NCBI GenBank assembly: GCA_020638875.1
Contig: JACKHS010000006.1
Location: forward strand, 122,159-186,158
Reading direction: 5' to 3'
Length of the DNA stretch: 64,000 nucleotides
Source: Planctomycetota bacterium
Lineage (GTDB): Bacteria > Planctomycetota > UBA1135 > GCA-002686595
The notes under the pieces are model-generated. The model was not told the origin of the DNA, did not search any database, and worked only from the letters and a program-made list of their open reading frames with translations. Positions 61,524 through 64,000 of this stretch are shown here, piece after piece (the stretch's first letter is position 1; each line of letters begins with the position of its first letter). Made by a program: the position numbers and the translations under genes.

Positions 61524-61748
61524 TCACAGCCGTGCCCGAGCGAGCAACGTCGCGGCGGAGCGCTCGAGGGCCTTCGCGAGGCGCACGATGTTCTCGAGCG
61601 ACACGTTGCGCTCCCCGCGCTCGACGGAGCCGACGTACGTCCGGTGCAGGCCGCAACGGAACGCGAGCTCCTCCTGGGAGACGCCCAACTCCTCGCGCGC
61701 GCGCCGGATCGCTGCGCCGAGCTGCTTCCTCGGATCCTTCGATGCCAC
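61524..61748 (-). CDS. Xre-family HTH regulator (possible restriction-modification control protein)
   Basis: A 74-residue protein made of a single HTH domain: RKQLGAAIRRAREELGVSQEELAFRCGLHRTYVGSVERGERNVSLENIVRLAKAL cut by motif, with SQEELA and RTYVGSVERG as the recognition unit. Its size and position upstream of the methyltransferase on the same strand match C (controller) proteins of type II systems, which delay expression of the nuclease. The start codon is GTG at 61748. No data exist here on its operator. Confidence 0.85.
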   Translation of the reverse strand: MASKDPRKQLGAAIRRAREELGVSQEELAFRCGLHRTYVGSVERGERNVSLENIVRLAKALERSAATLLARARL

Positions 61749-62362
61749 TGCAGCGGGACGGTGCCTGCCTGCAGACTTCGAGTCTACCGCCTATGAGTCT
61801 CATCCCGCGAGCGCCTGCGACGGGGGAAGGGAGCCGTCCTGGACGGATCGACTGCGCGTCCGCCGCGGCGATCACGCGTCCACCCGCGCGATGCGCCGCC
61901 CCTCCTCCGCGTCGAGCAGCACCTGCCCCTTGCCCGCCTCGGCGATGTCGCGGCCCGACGCGTGGGGCTCCGTCCCCCACGTGGCGCACGCCCGGCGCTC
62001 GGCCTCGAAGCGCGTCCCCTCCGCGAACCGGCCCTCGGCGCGGGTGACCTCCGCGGGCCTGCCCGGCGCAGTCGTGCGCGACCCCGGCCCCGGCTCGTGC
62101 GGCTCGGGCGAGACGGTCCGAGCCGCGGGGTGCGGCCGTGCCGGCCGGCCGGCGCGCGGGACCGACGTGCGGGCTGGGTGGTCGGGAGCGCAGCGGCGTC
62201 GCCGGCCCCCTCGACCGAGGCCCGGCACCCAGAGCGGCGTCACGGCTCCGGGCAAAGGAGAGGTCGGGCCCCGTCGCGCCCCGTCGCGCCGCGCCGCTCG
62301 CGCCCGGCCCCCGCCGCCAGGATCCCCCCGATCCCCCTCCAGAGCCCGATCTCCCGGATCCG
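61749..62362. promoter_or_regulatory. Divergent region before the sensor kinase
   Basis: A 614-bp gap between the Xre gene (minus) and the sensor kinase gene (plus). Its left part holds the coding-like tail listed separately; the right part (about 62080-62360) is C/G-rich with no gene or hairpin that I can defend. Confidence 0.3.
61872..62060 (-). pseudogene. Coding-like remnant, C-terminal tail only
   Basis: About 60 codons before the stop at 61872 show the strong G/C third-position bias of real genes here and ordered protein sequence (FAEGTRFEAERRA, then DIAEAGKGQVLLDAEEGRRIARVDA). There is no start codon or matching upstream part; the frame turns into Pro/Arg-rich non-coding sequence. It may be the end of a gene cut when the restriction cassette entered. 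No family recognised. Confidence 0.35.
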
Positions 62363-64000
62363 ATGCACACCCCCGTCATGCCCCCCACGACGCCCTCCCC
62401 CGAGCGTGGTGGCCAGGCCGAGGAGCGCGGCCAGGCTTCCGTCGTACGCGTTCCGGCCGAAGCCGGCGAGATGTTCGGGCTGTTGGCCGAGCGCTCGGAC
62501 GTCCTGCTGTGGTGCACCGACGCCAAGGGTCGCTGCACCTGGGTCAGCCCACGCTGGCCGAAGCTGACCGGCTTGCAGGCCGAGGCCTTCCTCGGCATGG
62601 GCTGGGTGCGCGCGGTGCACCCGGAGGACGTGGCGATCGTGCGCAGCGCGTTCAAGCGCGCGCTGGCGCTGCGGGGCGCGACGCGGCTCGAGTTCCGGGC
62701 CCGCGACGCGGCCGGGTGGCGCTACGTCGCGGTCCAGGCGGTGCCGCGGGTCGACGACCACGGGACGCTGCGGGGCTTCGTGGCCGTCGCCCACGACGTC
62801 GACGCGCGCCGGCGGCTCGAGCGCGCGCTGCGCTCGGCGGTCGAGATCCGCGTCGGGCGCTCGGAGACCGAGACGCTGCACTCGCTCGCGCGCGGCCTGG
62901 CCGACGTGCTCGGCATCCGCTTCGCGGCCTTCGCGCAGCTCGAGGAGCGCGAGGGCGCGCGCTGGGCGCGCCTGGTCGCGGGCTCGCTCGACGGCGCCGA
63001 GGTCGAGGAGTTCGCGTATCGACTGGACGGCTCACCGTGCGCGCTCGTGGTGCACGAGGAGTTCTGCCGCATCGACCGCGACGCGGCCGAGCGCTTCCCC
63101 GCCGACGCCGCGCTGCGGGCGCTGAAGATCGAGGGGTACGCGGGTCTGCGCCTCGACGACAGCGAGGGCGTGCCGCTCGGCATCGCGATCCTCGCCGACG
63201 ACCAGGTCTTCGACGGCAAGAGCGAGCTGTACTCGACGCTCAAGCTGTTCGGCGCGCGCGCCGCGGCGGAGCTCGAGCGCGGGCGCACGGAGGCCTCGCT
63301 GCGCACGGCGCGCACCCGCGCCGAGGCGTCCAGCGCCGCCAAGGGCGAGTTCCTCGCCAGCATGAGCCACGAGATCCGCACGCCGCTGAACGGCGTGCTG
63401 GGCATGACGCAGCTCCTGCTCGACACGGACCTCTCGGACGTCCAGCGCGAGTACATCGGGACCATCGAGAGCTCGGGCAACGCGCTGCTCGGCGTCATCA
63501 ACGACATCCTCGACTTCTCCAAGATCGAGGCCGGCAAGCTGTCGGTCGAGTCGATCCTGATCGACCCCTGGGCGCTGGCCGAGGACGTCACCGTGCTGCT
63601 GGCCGAGCAGGCGCGGCGCGGCGGCAACCGCTTCGGCACCTTCATCCGCCCCGACGTGCCGCGGCACCTCTTGAGCGACCCGACGCGCGTGCGCCAGGTG
63701 CTGCTGAACTTCTGCTCCAACGCGCTGAAGTTCACCGAGCACGGCGAGGTCTACCTGCACGCCGAGGTCGTCCCGGGCGAGCGGCCGCTGCTGCGCTTCG
63801 AGGTGCGCGACACGGGCTGCGGTATCGCGCCCGAAGTGCAGGCGCACCTGTTCGACGCCTTCTCGCAGGCCGACGAGACGATCACGCGGCGCTTCGGCGG
63901 CACCGGCCTCGGCCTCGCGATCAGCAAGCGCCTCGTGAAGCTGATGGGCGGCGAGATCGGCGTGCGGAGCGAGGTCGGCGTCGGCAGCACGTTCTGGTTC
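62363..64000 (+). CDS. Sensor histidine kinase with PAS and GAF domains (partial, 3' end beyond the window)
   Basis: At least 546 residues. A PAS domain (about residues 35-140: CTDAKGRCTWVSPRWPKLTG and HPEDVAIV) is followed by a GAF-like domain (about 150-310) and a short coiled coil. The HisKA domain has the phospho-acceptor His in FLASMSHEIRTPLNGVLGMTQ near residue 335. The HATPase domain has the N box LLNFCSNALKF, G1 DTGCGIA and GGTGLGLAISKRL. No transmembrane segment is seen, so it senses a cytoplasmic signal. The MSHEIRTPLNG form is typical of hybrid kinases, so receiver domains may follow beyond the edge. The start at 62363 is the first ATG, with a second in-frame ATG at residue 6. Confidence 0.92.
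   Translation, partial: MHTPVMPPTTPSPERGGQAEERGQASVVRVPAEAGEMFGLLAERSDVLLWCTDAKGRCTWVSPRWPKLTGLQAEAFLGMGWVRAVHPEDVAIVRSAFKRALALRGATRLEFRARDAAGWRYVAVQAVPRVDDHGTLRGFVAVAHDVDARRRLERALRSAVEIRVGRSETETLHSLARGLADVLGIRFAAFAQLEEREGARWARLVAGSLDGAEVEEFAYRLDGSPCALVVHEEFCRIDRDAAERFPADAALRALKIEGYAGLRLDDSEGVPLGIAILADDQVFDGKSELYSTLKLFGARAAAELERGRTEASLRTARTRAEASSAAKGEFLASMSHEIRTPLNGVLGMTQLLLDTDLSDVQREYIGTIESSGNALLGVINDILDFSKIEAGKLSVESILIDPWALAEDVTVLLAEQARRGGNRFGTFIRPDVPRHLLSDPTRVRQVLLNFCSNALKFTEHGEVYLHAEVVPGERPLLRFEVRDTGCGIAPEVQAHLFDAFSQADETITRRFGGTGLGLAISKRLVKLMGGEIGVRSEVGVGSTFWF

Noticed and set aside
1..64000. CRISPR arrays, rRNA genes, integrases, replication origin
   Set aside because: No regularly spaced repeats, rRNA sequence, recombinase motifs or DnaA-box clusters were seen on reading both strands.

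Overview
The window is high-GC chromosomal DNA, around 70% G+C by eye, with a lower-GC insert at about 45.8-58.4 kb and a small one near 34.2-34.8 kb. Several features point to a planctomycete, probably of the Poly30/Pla86-like lineages. Secreted proteins end in a cysteine-bearing module with FGDGLRCAG and WYRDP motifs. A receptor-type Ser/Thr kinase sits beside its ECF sigma factor. Signal peptidase I carries a large insert. Tandem-PAS soluble chemoreceptors and a secreted phytase-esterase-like protein are also present. This placement is inference from protein style; there is no rRNA or species marker here.

Layout. 0-17 kb: purF (runs off the left edge), a Tim44/TerB-like membrane protein, a secreted cupredoxin, a DUF3667 membrane protein, a YVTN beta-propeller, a large secreted protein, a GT9 glycosyltransferase coupled to a B12-binding radical SAM enzyme, an alpha/beta hydrolase and a cytoplasmic chemoreceptor. 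17-29 kb, mostly minus strand: SRPBCC protein, tRNA 2-selenouridine synthase (mnmH), a sigma/anti-sigma/helical-protein cluster, signal peptidase I, mgtE, aspartokinase, a beta-barrel-like protein, a DUF454 protein, an RRM protein and a DEAD-box helicase. Several reading frames between 20.0 and 27.8 kb look broken by single missing bases. 29-45.8 kb: secreted phytase-esterase-like and BNR-type proteins, a SEC-C protein, a GH-like DUF5010 protein divergent from a sialate O-acetylesterase/VOC fusion, an exported KatG, and a Ser/Thr kinase-TPR protein with its ECF sigma factor and a GNAT/FemAB-like transferase.

45.8-58.4 kb is a defence island. A writer operon (HTH gene, then DUF4007 SspB, a large AAA-type ATPase SspC and a PAPS-reductase-like SspD) fits the single-stranded DNA phosphorothioation (Ssp) family. 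Divergent from it is a 154-residue protein that resembles the sulfur-binding domain of phosphorothioate-dependent McrA nucleases but has no HNH domain: a possible standalone reader. Downstream, after an IS3-type orfA remnant, comes a tightly coupled four-gene operon: MORC/HSP90-like GHKL ATPase, PC4-like single-strand DNA-binding protein, DEAH superfamily 2 helicase and PLD-family nuclease. I propose this as the effector arm. No cysteine desulfurase (SspA) and no DUF262 protein (SspE) is present. The island stops at a tRNA-Arg(CCT) gene whose 3' end faces it.

58.7-61.75 kb holds a second defence unit: a putative type II restriction endonuclease converging on a C5-cytosine methyltransferase, with a small Xre-family gene upstream of the methyltransferase. 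The window ends inside a PAS/GAF sensor histidine kinase. Strong inverted repeats lie between most convergent gene pairs and are annotated as probable terminators. No CRISPR array, rRNA operon, integrase or origin was seen.
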